The notes: generated by a model from the sequence alone, not told the origin. Counted from the first letter of the stretch, positions 27,384 through 39,829 are shown. The stretch is DNA of 64,000 nucleotides from Cellulomonas alba (GCF_030362835.1 NZ_JAUCGQ010000003.1:236656-300655); one strand, 5' to 3'. Translations and numbers: made by a program.

Positions 27384-28916
27384 TCAGGGCACAGCGAGCT
27401 CGAACCCGCGGACCACGACCTCGCCACCCCCTGCGATGCGCGCGTGGTGGAAGACGGCGAACCGGTAGCCCATGAAGAACTGCCACGCGCTGTCGAGGGC
27501 GAACTCCGGTCCGAGCGGCACGAACGTCGCGCCGTCCGTGCTGTACGCGAACGTCGCGACGCCGTGGTCCGGGCGGATGTCGGCGTGGGCGCGCAGCCAG
27601 ACGCGCGGCCCGGTCAGGTCCACGGCAGCGCGCTCGGTGCCCGTGCTCGTCGTCTCCCAGGTGCCGGCGTCCATCGTCAGGCCGTCCCTCATCACGACCC
27701 TCAGGCCGTCACGCGCGCGCTCCACGCCGATCCACGCCGACGTCTGCCGCAGCATCGCGAGCCCCGCCACGTCCCCGTCCGTCATGCCGGCGACGTCGAG
27801 CTCGACGGTCGCCGTGGACGTCGGCCCCTGGATGCGGCGGGTCAGCGTGTTGCGCGCGGCGTAGAGGTCGTCCGTCACCGTGGCGGTCCGCAGGTGGAGG
27901 CCGTCGCCGACGCGGAAGCGTTCCGGGTCGGGGTTGTGGTTCCACTCCCACTGCGGCCCGAGCGAGTCGCCCTCGAACACGTCGAGGCCGGTCATCGGCG
28001 CGACCGCACGGTCGGTCGCGATCGGGGGCGCGGGGTACGTGGCGCCCCACCGTCCGTCGACCGTCACGAGCTCGGGCCACCCGTCGTCGGTCCACCGGAC
28101 CGGCGCGAGCGTCGGCATCCGGCCGCCGGGGTAGGCGTCGGTGAACGCGACGTACCACCAGTCGCCCTCGACGGTCTCGACGAGGCCGCCCTGGTGCGGC
28201 ACGCCGCCGCCTGGCACGGGACCGGGCAGGTCGAGCAGCACCTCGCGCAGCTCGTACGGGCCGAACGGCGACGCGGCGCGCGCGACGAACTGGCCGTTGG
28301 CGGGGCGCGTCAGCCAGAGGTAGTACCAGTCGCCGCGGCGGTAGAGACGCGCGCCCTCGAGCACGCCGATGCTCGCGGGCGTCTCGAGCACGACCTGGGC
28401 GCGCACCTGGCCGGTCAGGTCCGGCGTGAGCTCGGCGACGCTGATCGTCGTGTTGCCGTACGCGACGTAGACCGCGCCGTCGTCGTCGAAGAGCAGGCCC
28501 GCGTCGTAGTAGACGTGCTCGAGCCGCGCGTGGCGCGTCCACGGCCCGTCGACCGCCGGCGCGCGGTACACGTACGTGCGGTCGAACTCGACCTGGCCGA
28601 GCCACCAGAACGTGCCGTCGGACGCACGGTGCGCGAACGCGGACGCCCAGATGCCGCGCACGTACGCCTGGCCGCCCACCAGGTCGTACGCGTCCGAGTC
28701 GAAGTCGAGCCGCGGCACGCTGTGCCCCGCGTGCTCCCAGTGCACCAGGTCGTACGAGCGCAGGATCGGCGCGCCCGGCGAGTAGTGCATCGTCGACGCC
28801 GAGTAGTAGTACGCGTCGCCGACCCGGATCACGTCACCGTCGGCGAAGTCCTGCCAGACGACGGGGTTGCTGAACGTCGCCCGGTCGCCGTCGACCGGGC
28901 TGCTCGCGTCGGCCAT
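27384..28916 (-). CDS. Glycoside hydrolase family 43 protein
   Basis: 510-residue cytoplasmic beta-xylosidase/alpha-arabinofuranosidase-type enzyme. The five-bladed propeller starts SNPVVWQDFADGDVIRVGDAYYYSASTMHYSPG, with the general-base Asp of GH43 in this segment. GIWASAF and the Glu in VLEGARLYRRGDWYYLW fit the other catalytic elements. The C-terminal 200 residues (from DVFEGDSLGPQWEWNHNP) form the usual beta-sandwich domain of GH43 subfamilies that cut xylo- or arabino-oligosaccharides. No signal peptide, so it would work on imported oligosaccharides. Its ATG immediately follows the TAG stop of the DUF59 gene at the end of the suf operon. Confidence 0.88.
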   Translation of the reverse strand: MADASSPVDGDRATFSNPVVWQDFADGDVIRVGDAYYYSASTMHYSPGAPILRSYDLVHWEHAGHSVPRLDFDSDAYDLVGGQAYVRGIWASAFAHRASDGTFWWLGQVEFDRTYVYRAPAVDGPWTRHARLEHVYYDAGLLFDDDGAVYVAYGNTTISVAELTPDLTGQVRAQVVLETPASIGVLEGARLYRRGDWYYLWLTRPANGQFVARAASPFGPYELREVLLDLPGPVPGGGVPHQGGLVETVEGDWWYVAFTDAYPGGRMPTLAPVRWTDDGWPELVTVDGRWGATYPAPPIATDRAVAPMTGLDVFEGDSLGPQWEWNHNPDPERFRVGDGLHLRTATVTDDLYAARNTLTRRIQGPTSTATVELDVAGMTDGDVAGLAMLRQTSAWIGVERARDGLRVVMRDGLTMDAGTWETTSTGTERAAVDLTGPRVWLRAHADIRPDHGVATFAYSTDGATFVPLGPEFALDSAWQFFMGYRFAVFHHARIAGGGEVVVRGFELAVP

Positions 28917-29236
28917 CTAGATGTTGAACCCCAGCGCGCGCATCTGCTCGCGTCCGTCGGACGTGATGCGCTCCGGACCCCACGGCGGCATCCACACCCA
29001 GTTGATGCGGAACCCGTCGACGAGCCCCTCGAGGGCCTGCGCGGACTGGTCCTCGATGACGTCGGTCAGCGGGCAGGCCGCCGAGGTGAGCGTCATGTCG
29101 ATGACGGCGGTGTTCGTCTGGTCGATCACGACGCCGTAGACGAGGCCGAGGTCGACGACGTTGATGCCGAGCTCGGGGTCGATGACGTCCTTGAGGGCCT
29201 CCTCGACGTCGGCGACGTTCGCGGCGGATTCGATGC

Positions 29237-29240
<4 letters not shown>
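28917..29240 (-). CDS. DUF59 iron-sulfur assembly protein (SufT-like)
   Basis: 107-residue MIP18/PaaD-like protein involved in Fe-S cluster maturation. It has VIDPELGINVVDLGLVYGV, the DPE motif, and the conserved single Cys in TLTSAACPLTDVIEDQ. The last core suf gene, overlapping the sufU stop by four bases. This gene pair (sufU then DUF59) is standard in actinobacterial suf operons. Stop TAG abuts the GH43 start codon. Confidence 0.9.
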
Positions 29241-31875
<2,635 letters not shown>

Positions 31876-31904
31876 GTGGGGTTCCTTCCGGGGGAAAGCT
31901 TGAG

Positions 31905-32240
31905 TCAGAGGGGCGTGTCGACGTCGACGAGGACGCGCTCGCCGTCGATCGTCACGGGATAGACAGGGACCGGCTTGATGGCCGGCGGGGACAGCGGCTT
32001 GCCGGTGCGCAGGTCGAAGCGCGAGCCGTGGAGCCAGCACTCGACCGTGCAGCCCTCGACCTCGCCGTCGGACAGCGAGACCTGGCCGTGCGAGCAGATG
32101 TCGCTGATCGCGTGCAGCTCGCCGTCCTCGTCGCGGACCATCGCGACCTCGACGACGCCGCCGTCGACGCCGTCGAGCTCGACGCGGAGCGTGCCCCCGA
32201 CGGGGACGTCCGAGTCGAAGCAGGCCAGCTGTGCGGTCAT
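31905..32240 (-). CDS. Rieske-type ferredoxin of the suf operon
   Basis: 111-residue non-haem iron protein with a Rieske [2Fe-2S] site: Cys-x-His in ICSHGQVSL and Cys-x2-His in ECWLHGSRFD. Such small dioxygenase-ferredoxin-like proteins are regularly placed between sufD and sufC in actinobacteria and may supply electrons or test cluster supply. The ATG overlaps the sufD stop. Confidence 0.88.
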   Translation of the reverse strand: MTAQLACFDSDVPVGGTLRVELDGVDGGVVEVAMVRDEDGELHAISDICSHGQVSLSDGEVEGCTVECWLHGSRFDLRTGKPLSPPAIKPVPVYPVTIDGERVLVDVDTPL

Positions 32241-33517
32241 GCGTGCTCCGTCGTGACACCGACCTCGGAGCCCTCGACGGCGACCGGGGTCGAAGCGGTC
32301 AGCTCCGACATCGAGGCCTCGAGCTCCTTCTCGATCGACGCGATGAGCCGCTCCTCGACGCTCGGCACGCCGATCTCGTGGATCAGCTCGGCGAAGAAGC
32401 CGCGCACCACCAGGCGGCGGGCGTCCGTCTCCGGGATGCCGCGCGCCTGCAGGTAGAACAGCTGCTCGTCGTCGAACCGGCCGGTCGCCGACGCGTGGCC
32501 CGCGCCCTCGATGACGCCCGTCTCGATCTCGAGGTTCGGCACCGAGTCGGCCCGCGCGCCGTCCGTGAGGACGAGGTTGCGGTTGAGCTCGTACGTGTCG
32601 GTGCCCTCGGCGGCCGCGCGGATCAGCACGTCGCCGACCCACACCGTGTGCGCGCCCTCGCCCTGCAGCGCGCCCTTGTAGGTGACGCGGCTGACGCAGT
32701 TCGGCACCGCGTGGTCGACGAAGAGACGCTGCTCCTGGTGCTGGCCGGAGTCGGCGAAGTACAGACCGAGCAGCTGCACGCTCGCGCCCTCGCCGACGAA
32801 CTCGACGTCCGGCGTCACGCGCACGACGTCGCCGCCGAGCGTCACGACGATGTGCTTGACCGTCGCGTCGCGGTCGACCCGCACGCGGTGCGACGCGGCG
32901 TGCACGGCGCCGTCGCTCCAGTCCTGCACCGACACGACCGTCAGGTGCGCGCCGGCGTCGGCGACCACCTCGACCGTCTCGGCGAACGTCGCCGAGCCGA
33001 CGTGGTCGATCACGACGACGCCCTGCGAGTGCTGCTCGGCATGCACCAGCACGTGGCCGGCCGTCGCCTCGGGCAGCGTGCCCTCGACACGCACGACCGT
33101 GACGTCGGACGCCACGACCTCGCGCGGGATCGTCACGACGGTCGCGCGGTGGTACGACGCCCACGCGGTGGCGGCGGTGCGGTCGCCCGGGCGGCCGGCG
33201 CGGCCGAGCCGCTCGTCGCCGCGGTCGACCAGCTCGACGCGGACCTCGGGCGCGTCGACGACGGCCGTCAGCACGCCGTGGCCCGAGAGCACGCCGTCGG
33301 TGTCGGCGGCGAACAGCGGCGCGAGGCGGTCGACCGGCGAGAAGCGCCACTCCTCCTCGCGGCCCGTCGGCACCGGGAAGTCGGCGACGTCGAAGCTCGT
33401 CCGGCGCGCGGCGCGCGACGACTGCGGCACCCCGCCGACGCCGTGGGTGTGCGCCCCGTCGGCGACGGCCCGCGAGTGGTCCGTCGACAGCCCGGTCTCG
33501 TTCGTGGTGGTCGTCAT
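32237..33517 (-). CDS. sufD: Fe-S cluster assembly protein SufD
   Basis: 426-residue SufB paralogue forming the SufBC2D scaffold. Recognisable segments are GREEEWRFSPVDRL near the N-terminus, and YELNRNLVLTDGARADSVPNLEIETGVIEGAGHASATGRFDDEQLFYLQARGI in the C-terminal beta-helix. The His in GHASATG is the conserved SufD residue. The ATG overlaps the sufB stop by one base (TGATG). Confidence 0.93.
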   Translation of the reverse strand: MTTTTNETGLSTDHSRAVADGAHTHGVGGVPQSSRAARRTSFDVADFPVPTGREEEWRFSPVDRLAPLFAADTDGVLSGHGVLTAVVDAPEVRVELVDRGDERLGRAGRPGDRTAATAWASYHRATVVTIPREVVASDVTVVRVEGTLPEATAGHVLVHAEQHSQGVVVIDHVGSATFAETVEVVADAGAHLTVVSVQDWSDGAVHAASHRVRVDRDATVKHIVVTLGGDVVRVTPDVEFVGEGASVQLLGLYFADSGQHQEQRLFVDHAVPNCVSRVTYKGALQGEGAHTVWVGDVLIRAAAEGTDTYELNRNLVLTDGARADSVPNLEIETGVIEGAGHASATGRFDDEQLFYLQARGIPETDARRLVVRGFFAELIHEIGVPSVEERLIASIEKELEASMSELTASTPVAVEGSEVGVTTEHA

Positions 33518-34953
33518 CAGCCGACGGCCCCTTCCATCTGCAGCTCGATGAGGCGGTTCAGCTCGAGGGCGTACTCCATGGGCAGCTCGCGCGCGATGGG
33601 CTCCACGAACCCGCGCACGATCATCGCCATGGCCTCCGTCTCCGGCATGCCTCGGGACATCAGGTAGAACAGCTGGTCCTCGCTGACGCGCGACACCGTG
33701 GCCTCGTGGCCCATCGACACGTCGTCCTCGCGGACGTCGACGTACGGGTAGGTGTCCGAGCGCGAGATCTGGTCGACGAGCAGTGCGTCGCAGAGCACGT
33801 TGGACGCCGAGTGCGAGGCGCCCTCGAGGATCTGCACCAGCCCGCGGTACGACGTGCGGCCACCGCCGCGCGCCACCGACTTCGACACGATCGACGACGA
33901 CGTGTGCGGCGCCGCGTGCACCATCTTCGAGCCCGCGTCCTGGTGCTGGCCCTCGCCCGCGAACGCGATCGACAGCGTCTCGCCGCGCGCGTGCTCGCCG
34001 AGCAGGTAGATCGCCGGGTACTTCATGGTGACCTTCGAGCCGATGTTGCCGTCGACCCACTCCATCGTCGCGCCCTCGGCGGCGGTCGCCCGCTTCGTCA
34101 CGAGGTTGTAGACGTTGTTCGACCAGTTCTGGATGGTCGTGTACCGGACGCGCGCGTTCTTCTTGACGATGATCTCGACGACGGCGCTGTGCAGGGAGTC
34201 GGACGAGTACACCGGCGCGGTGCAGCCCTCGACGTAGTGCACGTACGAACCCTCGTCCGCGATGATCAGCGTCCGCTCGAACTGGCCCATGTTCTCCGTG
34301 TTGATGCGGAAGTAGGCCTGCAGCGGGATCTCGACGTGGACGCCCGGCGGCACGTAGACGAACGAGCCGCCCGACCACACCGCGCTGTTGAGCGACGCGA
34401 ACTTGTTGTCGCCGACGGGGATCACCGAGCCGAAGTACTGCTCGAAGATCTCCGGGTGCTCGCGCAGGCCCGTGTCGGTGTCGAGGAAGATGACGCCCTG
34501 CTCCTCGAGCGACTCCTGGATCTGGTGGTAGACGACCTCGGACTCGTACTGGGCCGCGACGCCCGCGACGAGGCGCTGCTTCTCCGCCTCGGGGATGCCG
34601 AGCCGGTCGTACGTGTTCTTGATGTCCTCGGGCAGGTCGTCCCAGCTCGCCGCCTGCTTCTCGGTCGAGCGGACGAAGTACTTGATGTTGTCGAAGTCGA
34701 TGCCCGACAGGTCCGCGCCCCACCACGGCATGGGCTTCTTCTCGAACAGCCGCAGCGCCTTGAGGCGGGTCTTCAGCATCCACTCGGGCTCACCCTTGAG
34801 GGCCGAGATCTCGCGGACGACGTCCTCGTTCAGGCCGCGCTTGGCGGTCGCGCCGGCGGTGTCCTTGTCGTGCCAGCCGTAGGTGTAGTTGCCGATGGAC
34901 GCGATCGTCTCGTCCTGCGTCAGCGGGCTCAGCGGTTCGGTGGGTGCACTCAT
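33517..34953 (-). CDS. sufB: Fe-S cluster assembly protein SufB
   Basis: 478-residue scaffold subunit. It starts [22 protein letters not shown] and contains the long conserved core [29 protein letters not shown] and [20 protein letters not shown], with the conserved Cys in the latter. Ends in [19 protein letters not shown]. No intein is present, unlike the mycobacterial SufB. The frame remains open far upstream, but the ATG at 34953 gives the family start and overlaps the sufR stop by four bases. Confidence 0.95.
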   Translation of the reverse strand: MSAPTEPLSPLTQDETIASIGNYTYGWHDKDTAGATAKRGLNEDVVREISALKGEPEWMLKTRLKALRLFEKKPMPWWGADLSGIDFDNIKYFVRSTEKQAASWDDLPEDIKNTYDRLGIPEAEKQRLVAGVAAQYESEVVYHQIQESLEEQGVIFLDTDTGLREHPEIFEQYFGSVIPVGDNKFASLNSAVWSGGSFVYVPPGVHVEIPLQAYFRINTENMGQFERTLIIADEGSYVHYVEGCTAPVYSSDSLHSAVVEIIVKKNARVRYTTIQNWSNNVYNLVTKRATAAEGATMEWVDGNIGSKVTMKYPAIYLLGEHARGETLSIAFAGEGQHQDAGSKMVHAAPHTSSSIVSKSVARGGGRTSYRGLVQILEGASHSASNVLCDALLVDQISRSDTYPYVDVREDDVSMGHEATVSRVSEDQLFYLMSRGMPETEAMAMIVRGFVEPIARELPMEYALELNRLIELQMEGAVG

Positions 34954-35693
34954 CGTGTCGGTCCTTCCGGGGACGACGTGGGGGCGGTGGAGCGAGTGAT
35001 CGTGGGGATGCTGGTGGTGCAGACGTGACCGCCCGAGGCCAGCGTGGACAGCCGCTGCACATGGACGCCGAGGAGGCGTCCGAACGCCCGGGTCTCGGCC
35101 TCGCACAGCTGGGGGAACTGGTGGGCGACCTCCTGCACCGGGCAGTGGCCCTGGCAGAGCTGGATCGCGTAGTTGCCGGGCACGGGTCGCGCGGTCGCGG
35201 CGTACCCCTCGGCGGTGAGGCCGTCGGCCATCGCCTGCGCGCGCTGCGCGACGTCGGCGCCGTCGAGCTGGCGCAGGACGTCGGCGAGGTGCGCCTCGAG
35301 CGCGTGGACCCGCTCCTCCGCGAAGCCGGCGACGGCCTCCTCGCCGATCGTGGCGGCCAGGTAGCGCAGCGCCTCGGTCGCGAGCTCGGAGTAGCGCTGC
35401 GAGAGCGCCGCCTGACCGCGGCTCGTGACCACGTAGTGCCGGGCCGGACGACCCCGCCGTGCCGGGCCACCGGCCGGCCCGTCGTGCAGGGCGATCTGCT
35501 CGGTGGAGAGCAGCACACCGAGGTGCCGGCGGACCCCGGCCGGGGTCAGGTCCAGGCGCTCCGCGAGGTCCGGGGCGGCGATCGGCCCGTCCGTCGCGAC
35601 GAGGCGCAGCAGGCGCTGGCGCGTGCTGGCGTCGGAGGCCGCGTCGGGCACGTCGGTCACGGCACGCTCGGCGACGGGCAGCGTCGCGCTCAT
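34950..35693 (-). CDS. sufR: SufR-like Fe-S-sensing repressor
   Basis: 247-residue winged-helix regulator. The N-terminal helix-turn-helix is at about 24-62 ([23 protein letters not shown]) and the C-terminal half holds the likely Fe-S ligands Cys180, Cys184 and Cys197 in [25 protein letters not shown], with a further Cys225. SufR proteins carry a [4Fe-4S] cluster and repress suf when clusters are abundant. First gene of the suf transcript, overlapping sufB, so autoregulation is expected. Confidence 0.88.
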   Translation of the reverse strand: MSATLPVAERAVTDVPDAASDASTRQRLLRLVATDGPIAAPDLAERLDLTPAGVRRHLGVLLSTEQIALHDGPAGGPARRGRPARHYVVTSRGQAALSQRYSELATEALRYLAATIGEEAVAGFAEERVHALEAHLADVLRQLDGADVAQRAQAMADGLTAEGYAATARPVPGNYAIQLCQGHCPVQEVAHQFPQLCEAETRAFGRLLGVHVQRLSTLASGGHVCTTSIPTITRSTAPTSSPEGPTR

Positions 35694-35766
35694 GCACACC
35701 TCCGCGGGACCTCGGTGAGAGCTGACCGGTACCGGGCGACTGACCGCACCATCGGCACCGACATTT

Positions 35767-35784
35767 GGCAACATCGTCGTTGCC
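35767..35784. promoter_or_regulatory. GGCAAC-N6-GTTGCC inverted repeat, candidate SufR operator
   Basis: Perfect 6-base arms (35767-35772 and 35779-35784), flanked by TTT and GAAA so that the dyad nearly extends further. Located 74 bases upstream of the sufR ATG in the gap to the divergent VanY-like gene. The assignment to SufR is inference from position. Confidence 0.45.
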
Positions 35785-35947
35785 GAAATCCATCCACGCA
35801 AGCAAGGCGACCCTTGCCCGGGCCGTTTGCCCGGGTCTCGCCGCACGCTCGTGACGAACGGCACACGGGCGCCGACGCGCTACCGTGACCCCGCTCGTCC
35901 GCGAACGTTCTCCACCCGCCCCACCTGCCCCGACGAGGAGGCCGCGC

Positions 35948-36772
35948 ATGCCCGCACGCCGCGCGCACGCCCTCGCCGGTGCGGCCGCTGCGATCGCGCT
36001 CGCGCTCGGCGGGTGCTCGCTGCTCGGCTCGTCGGCCGAGGACTCCGGCGGGTCGTCGACGCCGGGTGCGCTGGCGGCCGCCGCGGGCGCCGCCGGTGAC
36101 GCGGCGGAGGCACAGACGACCGGCTCGCCCACCGCGAGCCCGGCCGACCCGCCGGCGGGCGCGGCGGCGCCGACGGGTGCGACCCCCGCGGAGCTCGCGC
36201 AGATCGACGACCCCGACGCGCTGCTGGTCGTCGTCAACAAGCGTCGTCCGCTGAAGCCGCGCAGCTACAGGCCGGACGTCGTGTCCGTCGGCTACGGCCG
36301 CACGCTGCGCCCCGACGCCGCGGACGCGCTCGTGGCGCTCATGCACGCGGCCGGCAAGGACGGCGTGCCCATGTACCCGAGCAGCGGGTACCGCTCGTAC
36401 GCCGAGCAGGTCACGACGTATGCCGGCTGGGCCGCGAAGATGGGCCGCGCCAAGGCCGACGTGCTCTCGGCGCGCGCCGGCTACTCGGAGCACCAGACCG
36501 GCCTCGCGGCCGACATGCGCCCCTCGACCGGCACCTGCCGCGCGTACTCGACCTGCTTCGGCGACACCCCGCAGGCGGCGTGGCTCAAGAAGCACGCCGT
36601 CGAGTTCGGCTTCGTCATCCGGTACGAAGCCGGCCAGACAGCCGTCACCGGGTACGACCCCGAGCCGTGGCACCTGCGGTACGTCGGGAAGACGTTCGCC
36701 GCGAGGTACGCGGCGTCGGGCGCCCACAGCCTGGAGGAGTACTTCGGCCTGCCGGCCGCGCCCACCTACTGA
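35948..36772 (+). CDS. VanY-family D-alanyl-D-alanine carboxypeptidase lipoprotein
   Basis: 274-residue exported peptidoglycan carboxypeptidase. The lipobox is LALGGC with Cys23 as lipid-attachment site, followed by a Ser/Ala/Pro-rich linker to about residue 80. The M15B domain shows SSGYRSY, the zinc motif [11 protein letters not shown] (His182, Asp189) and EPWHLRYVG (Glu239, His242). It would trim the terminal D-Ala of muropeptides outside the membrane. A GAGGAGG ribosome site precedes the ATG. It stands alone, so there is no reason to connect it to vancomycin resistance. Confidence 0.88.
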   Translation: MPARRAHALAGAAAAIALALGGCSLLGSSAEDSGGSSTPGALAAAAGAAGDAAEAQTTGSPTASPADPPAGAAAPTGATPAELAQIDDPDALLVVVNKRRPLKPRSYRPDVVSVGYGRTLRPDAADALVALMHAAGKDGVPMYPSSGYRSYAEQVTTYAGWAAKMGRAKADVLSARAGYSEHQTGLAADMRPSTGTCRAYSTCFGDTPQAAWLKKHAVEFGFVIRYEAGQTAVTGYDPEPWHLRYVGKTFAARYAASGAHSLEEYFGLPAAPTY

Positions 36773-36785
36773 GGCGGCGCGAGCC

Positions 36786-36799
36786 CACGCTCGAGCGTG
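36786..36799. repeat. 14-bp perfect palindrome CACGCTCGAGCGTG
   Basis: Lies 14 bases after the VanY stop and 69 bases before the ATPase start. It may be a short terminator stem without loop or an operator; undecided. Confidence 0.35.
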
Positions 36800-36855
36800 A
36801 CGAGCGTCGAGCCTGCGGCCTCCTCGGCGCGACGACCCTCGTCGGCCCTCGCCGC

Positions 36856-36861
36856 TAGGGT
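36856..36861 (+). promoter_or_regulatory. -10 box for leaderless AAA ATPase transcript
   Basis: TAGGGT ends exactly six bases before the ATG at 36868, so RNA should begin at the start codon. No ribosome site is visible. Confidence 0.5.
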
Positions 36862-36867
36862 CGCCGC

Positions 36868-37974
36868 ATGATCCGGACGCTGGCCGTCGAGGGGTACCGC
36901 AGCCTGCGCTCCCTGACGCTGAGCCTCGACCGGCTCACGGTCGTGACCGGCGCCAACGGCTCCGGCAAGACGAGCCTCTACCGCGCGCTCCGCCTGCTCG
37001 CCGACGTGGCGCGGGACGGCGCGGTCTCGTCGTTGGCGCGGGAGGGCGGCATGCGCTCCGCGGTCCACGCCGGCGAGCGCGGGCCCGGTCCGGTCGCGAT
37101 CCGGCTCGGGTTCGCGACCGAGGACCTCTCGTACGCGGTCGACCTCGGGCTGCCGCAGCTGGGCCCCTTCACGCTCGACCCGGAGATCAAGTCGGAGGTC
37201 GTCTGGGCCGGCGAGGTGCTCCGACCGTCGACGATCCTGACGGAGCGCACGGGGTCGCGGGTCCGCACGCGGCGCGACGACGGTGCGTGGGCGACGATCC
37301 CGCTGACGCTCGACGACCACGAGTCGGTCATGGCGCACCTGGCCGACCCGGGCGCGACGCCGGACCTGTTCGCGCTGCGCGAGCAGGCGCGGCGCTGGCG
37401 GTTCTACGACCACCTGCGCACCGACGCCGACGCTCCCGCCCGCCGGCCAGGCGTGCCCACGTTCACGCCCGCGCTGGCACCCGACGGCGACGACCTCGCC
37501 GCGGCGCTGCTCACGATCGACCGCACCGGTGACGCGGCCGGCCTGGCGGCGTCGGTCGACGTGGCCTTCGCGGGCTCGCGGATCCGCGTGACGGAGACCG
37601 AGGAGGGCGCGTGCCTGCTCGCCATGACGCAGCCCGGCCTGCGACGGTCGCTGTCCGCCGCGGAGCTCTCCGACGGCACGCTGACGTTCCTGCTCCTCGC
37701 CGCGGCGGCATTCGCGACGCGGCCGCCCGACCTCCTGGTCCTCAACGAGCCCGAGTCGAGCCTGCACCCCAGCCTGATGCCGGCGGTCGCCGCGCTCGTG
37801 GCGAGGGCCGCCGAGCGCTCGCAGGTCCTCGTCGTCACGCACGCCGACGAGCTGGGGCGCGCGCTCCGCCAGGCCGACGCCACGGCGATCGAGCTGGCGA
37901 AGGCCGGCGCCGTCACGTCCGTCGCCGGCGCGGGGCTGCTCGACGGCCCGGCCTGGAGCTGGCCGAAGCGCTGA
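36868..37974 (+). CDS. RecF/SMC-like AAA ATPase
   Basis: 368-residue predicted ATPase of the AAA_21/COG4637 type. Walker A TGANGSGKTSLYRAL near residue 30, ABC-like signature LSDGTLTFLLLAAA, Walker B DLLVLNEPESSLHPSLMPAV and a switch His in VVTHADEL. There is no long coiled coil, so it is not SMC or RecF itself. The role is unknown; similar proteins occur alone in many genomes, and I see no partner nuclease (OLD/TOPRIM) next to it that would point to a defence system. Confidence 0.82.
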   Translation: MIRTLAVEGYRSLRSLTLSLDRLTVVTGANGSGKTSLYRALRLLADVARDGAVSSLAREGGMRSAVHAGERGPGPVAIRLGFATEDLSYAVDLGLPQLGPFTLDPEIKSEVVWAGEVLRPSTILTERTGSRVRTRRDDGAWATIPLTLDDHESVMAHLADPGATPDLFALREQARRWRFYDHLRTDADAPARRPGVPTFTPALAPDGDDLAAALLTIDRTGDAAGLAASVDVAFAGSRIRVTETEEGACLLAMTQPGLRRSLSAAELSDGTLTFLLLAAAAFATRPPDLLVLNEPESSLHPSLMPAVAALVARAAERSQVLVVTHADELGRALRQADATAIELAKAGAVTSVAGAGLLDGPAWSWPKR

Positions 37975-38049
37975 CGCCACCGGCGAGCGGCCGCACGTGG
38001 CGTCGCTCACGTCCGCCCCTCACGGGCGGGCCGCCTTCCCCCGCCGTCC

Positions 38050-38055
38050 TAGACT
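38050..38055 (+). promoter_or_regulatory. -10 box for near-leaderless ABC transporter transcript
   Basis: TAGACT with eight bases to the GTG at 38064. The same arrangement is seen before several genes in this window. Confidence 0.45.
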
Positions 38056-38063
38056 CCCGAACC

Positions 38064-38987
38064 GTGCCAGCCACGTCCGCCGTCGAGATCAGCGGTCTCG
38101 TCAAGAGGTACGACGGGCGACCGGTCGTGGACGGCCTGGACCTCGTCGCGGCGCGCGGCCAGGTGACCGCGGTCCTCGGCCCGAACGGCGCCGGCAAGAC
38201 GACGACCGTCGAGTGCTGCGAGGGCCTGCGGACCGCCGACGACGGCCAGGTGCGCGTGCTCGGGCTGGACCCCGTGGGCGACGCCCGCGCGCTGCGGCCG
38301 CGCGTCGGCGTGATGCTGCAGGACGGCGGGCTGCCGACCGCGGTGCGCGCCCGCGACGTGCTCGCGCACGTGGCGCGCATGTACGCGGCGCCTCGGCCGG
38401 TCGCCGAGCTGACCGAGCGCCTCGGCATCGACGCGTTCGCGGGCACGACCGTCCGGCGCCTGTCGGGCGGCCAGCGTCAGCGGCTCGCGCTCGCCGCCGC
38501 GATCGTCGGCCGGCCCGAGGTCGTCTTCCTCGACGAGCCGAGCGCGGGCATGGACCCGCAGTCGCGGCGCGTCGTGTGGGACCTCGTCGCCGAGCTGCGG
38601 GACGAGGGCGTCGCGGTGCTGCTGACCACGCACCTCATGGACGAGGCCGAGCGGCTCGCGGACCGTGTCGTCGTGGTGGACCACGGCCGCGTCATCGCGC
38701 AGGGCACGGTGCCCGAGCTCGTCGCCTCCGCCGACGACCGGACGCTGCACCTCGTCACGACGCCCGACCTGCCGGTCGCCGAGCTCACGGCAGCTCTGGG
38801 CGGCCCGTTCGCCGTCGAGGAGCGCGCGGCAGGGTCGTACACGGTCGCGGGGCCCGTCGAGGCCGCCACGGTCGCCGCGCTCACCGCGTGGCTGGCGGAC
38901 CGGGGCGCCCTCGCCACCCGCCTCACCGTCGGCCGCCGCACGCTCGAGGACGTGTTCCTCGACCTGACCGGCAGGGAGCTGCGATGA
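38064..38987 (+). CDS. ABC transporter ATP-binding protein
   Basis: 307-residue ATPase of the CcmA/drug-exporter type. Walker A LGPNGAGKTTTVECCEGL, LSGGQRQRLALAAAI, FLDEPSAGMDPQSRR and TTHLMDEAERL. The C-terminal 80 residues form the accessory domain typical of exporters, ending FLDLTGREL. Its stop overlaps the permease start (ATGA). The pair sits just upstream of heme A synthase, as in mycobacteria and other actinobacteria where an ABC pair lies between the suf and cta genes. Substrate unknown. Confidence 0.9.
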   Translation: MPATSAVEISGLVKRYDGRPVVDGLDLVAARGQVTAVLGPNGAGKTTTVECCEGLRTADDGQVRVLGLDPVGDARALRPRVGVMLQDGGLPTAVRARDVLAHVARMYAAPRPVAELTERLGIDAFAGTTVRRLSGGQRQRLALAAAIVGRPEVVFLDEPSAGMDPQSRRVVWDLVAELRDEGVAVLLTTHLMDEAERLADRVVVVDHGRVIAQGTVPELVASADDRTLHLVTTPDLPVAELTAALGGPFAVEERAAGSYTVAGPVEAATVAALTAWLADRGALATRLTVGRRTLEDVFLDLTGRELR

Positions 38988-39754
38988 CGACCACGAACCC
39001 CGCGCCGTCCACGGCCGCCCCCGCCTGGCGGCGCATCGCGGCGCAGACGGGCTTCGAGACCCGCGCGATCCTGCGCAACGGCGAGCAGCTGCTCGTCACG
39101 ATCGTGATCCCCGTCCTCGTGCTCGTCGGCCTGACGAAGGCCACCTCGGTCGAGCTCGACACCGGCGGCCACACCCGCGTCGACTTCCTGACGCCCGGCG
39201 TGCTCGCGCTCGCCGTGATGACGTCGTCGTTCACGTCCCAGGCGATCGCGACCGCCTTCGACCGCCGCAACGGCGTCCTGCGCCTGCTGTCGACCACTCC
39301 CCTCGGCCGCGGCGGGCTGCTCGCGGGGAAGGTCGTCGGCGTGCTCGCCGTCGCGGTGCTGCAGGTGGTCGTCGTCGGGGCCACGGCGTTCGCGCTCGGC
39401 TGGCACCCGCACGCCGCCGGGTTCGGCCCGGCCGTCCTGGCGCTCGTGCTGGGCGCTGCGGCGTTCACGTCGCTCGCGCTCGTCGTCGCGGGGACGCTGC
39501 GCGCCGAGGCCGTGCTCGCGCTGGCGAACCTGCTGCTCCTCGCGCTCGCACTGGCCGGCGGCATCGTCGTGCCGGCCGACCGGCTCCCGCCCGGGCTCGC
39601 GCACGTCGCGTCGCTCCTGCCGTCCGGCGCCCTCGGCGACGCGGTCCGCGGTGCGCTGCTGGACGGGTCGCTCCCGCTGGGACCGGTGCTCGTGCTGGTG
39701 CTCTGGACGGCGGTGCTCGGCGGTCTGGCCGCCCGCCTGTTCCGCTGGCACTGA
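38984..39754 (+). CDS. ABC-2 type transporter permease
   Basis: 256-residue membrane protein with about six helices, partner of the preceding ATPase. N-terminal segment WRRIAAQTGFETRAILRNGEQLLVTIVIPVLVLVG is the usual ABC-2 start. SFTSQAIATAFDRRNGVLRLLSTTPLGRGGLLAGK is the conserved coupling region. One helix is followed by GGIVVPADRLPPGLAHVASLLPSGALGDAVRGAL, the family's C-terminal motif. Substrate unknown. Confidence 0.88.
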   Translation: MTTTNPAPSTAAPAWRRIAAQTGFETRAILRNGEQLLVTIVIPVLVLVGLTKATSVELDTGGHTRVDFLTPGVLALAVMTSSFTSQAIATAFDRRNGVLRLLSTTPLGRGGLLAGKVVGVLAVAVLQVVVVGATAFALGWHPHAAGFGPAVLALVLGAAAFTSLALVVAGTLRAEAVLALANLLLLALALAGGIVVPADRLPPGLAHVASLLPSGALGDAVRGALLDGSLPLGPVLVLVLWTAVLGGLAARLFRWH

Positions 39755-39829
39755 CCCCTCCCGGCCGGCCCGTCCGGCGGTGTGACGAGCCTCGCCGTCC
39801 GGTGGTCCGGTCGGCCCGCAGGGCGCTCG

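Noticed and set aside
34954..36240. A 907-residue version of SufB with a long N-terminal extension
   Set aside because: The frame is open through sufR and the divergent promoter, but SufB homologues start at [16 protein letters not shown], at the ATG overlapping the sufR stop.
35948..36772. VanY-like gene as vancomycin-resistance determinant
   Set aside because: There is no vanHAX, vanRS or vanZ nearby. A lone VanY-type carboxypeptidase is common in actinobacteria and fits normal wall trimming.
36868..37974. AAA ATPase as part of an anti-phage system (OLD, Gabija or retron-like)
   Set aside because: No nuclease, helicase or reverse transcriptase partner is adjacent, and the neighbours are housekeeping genes.
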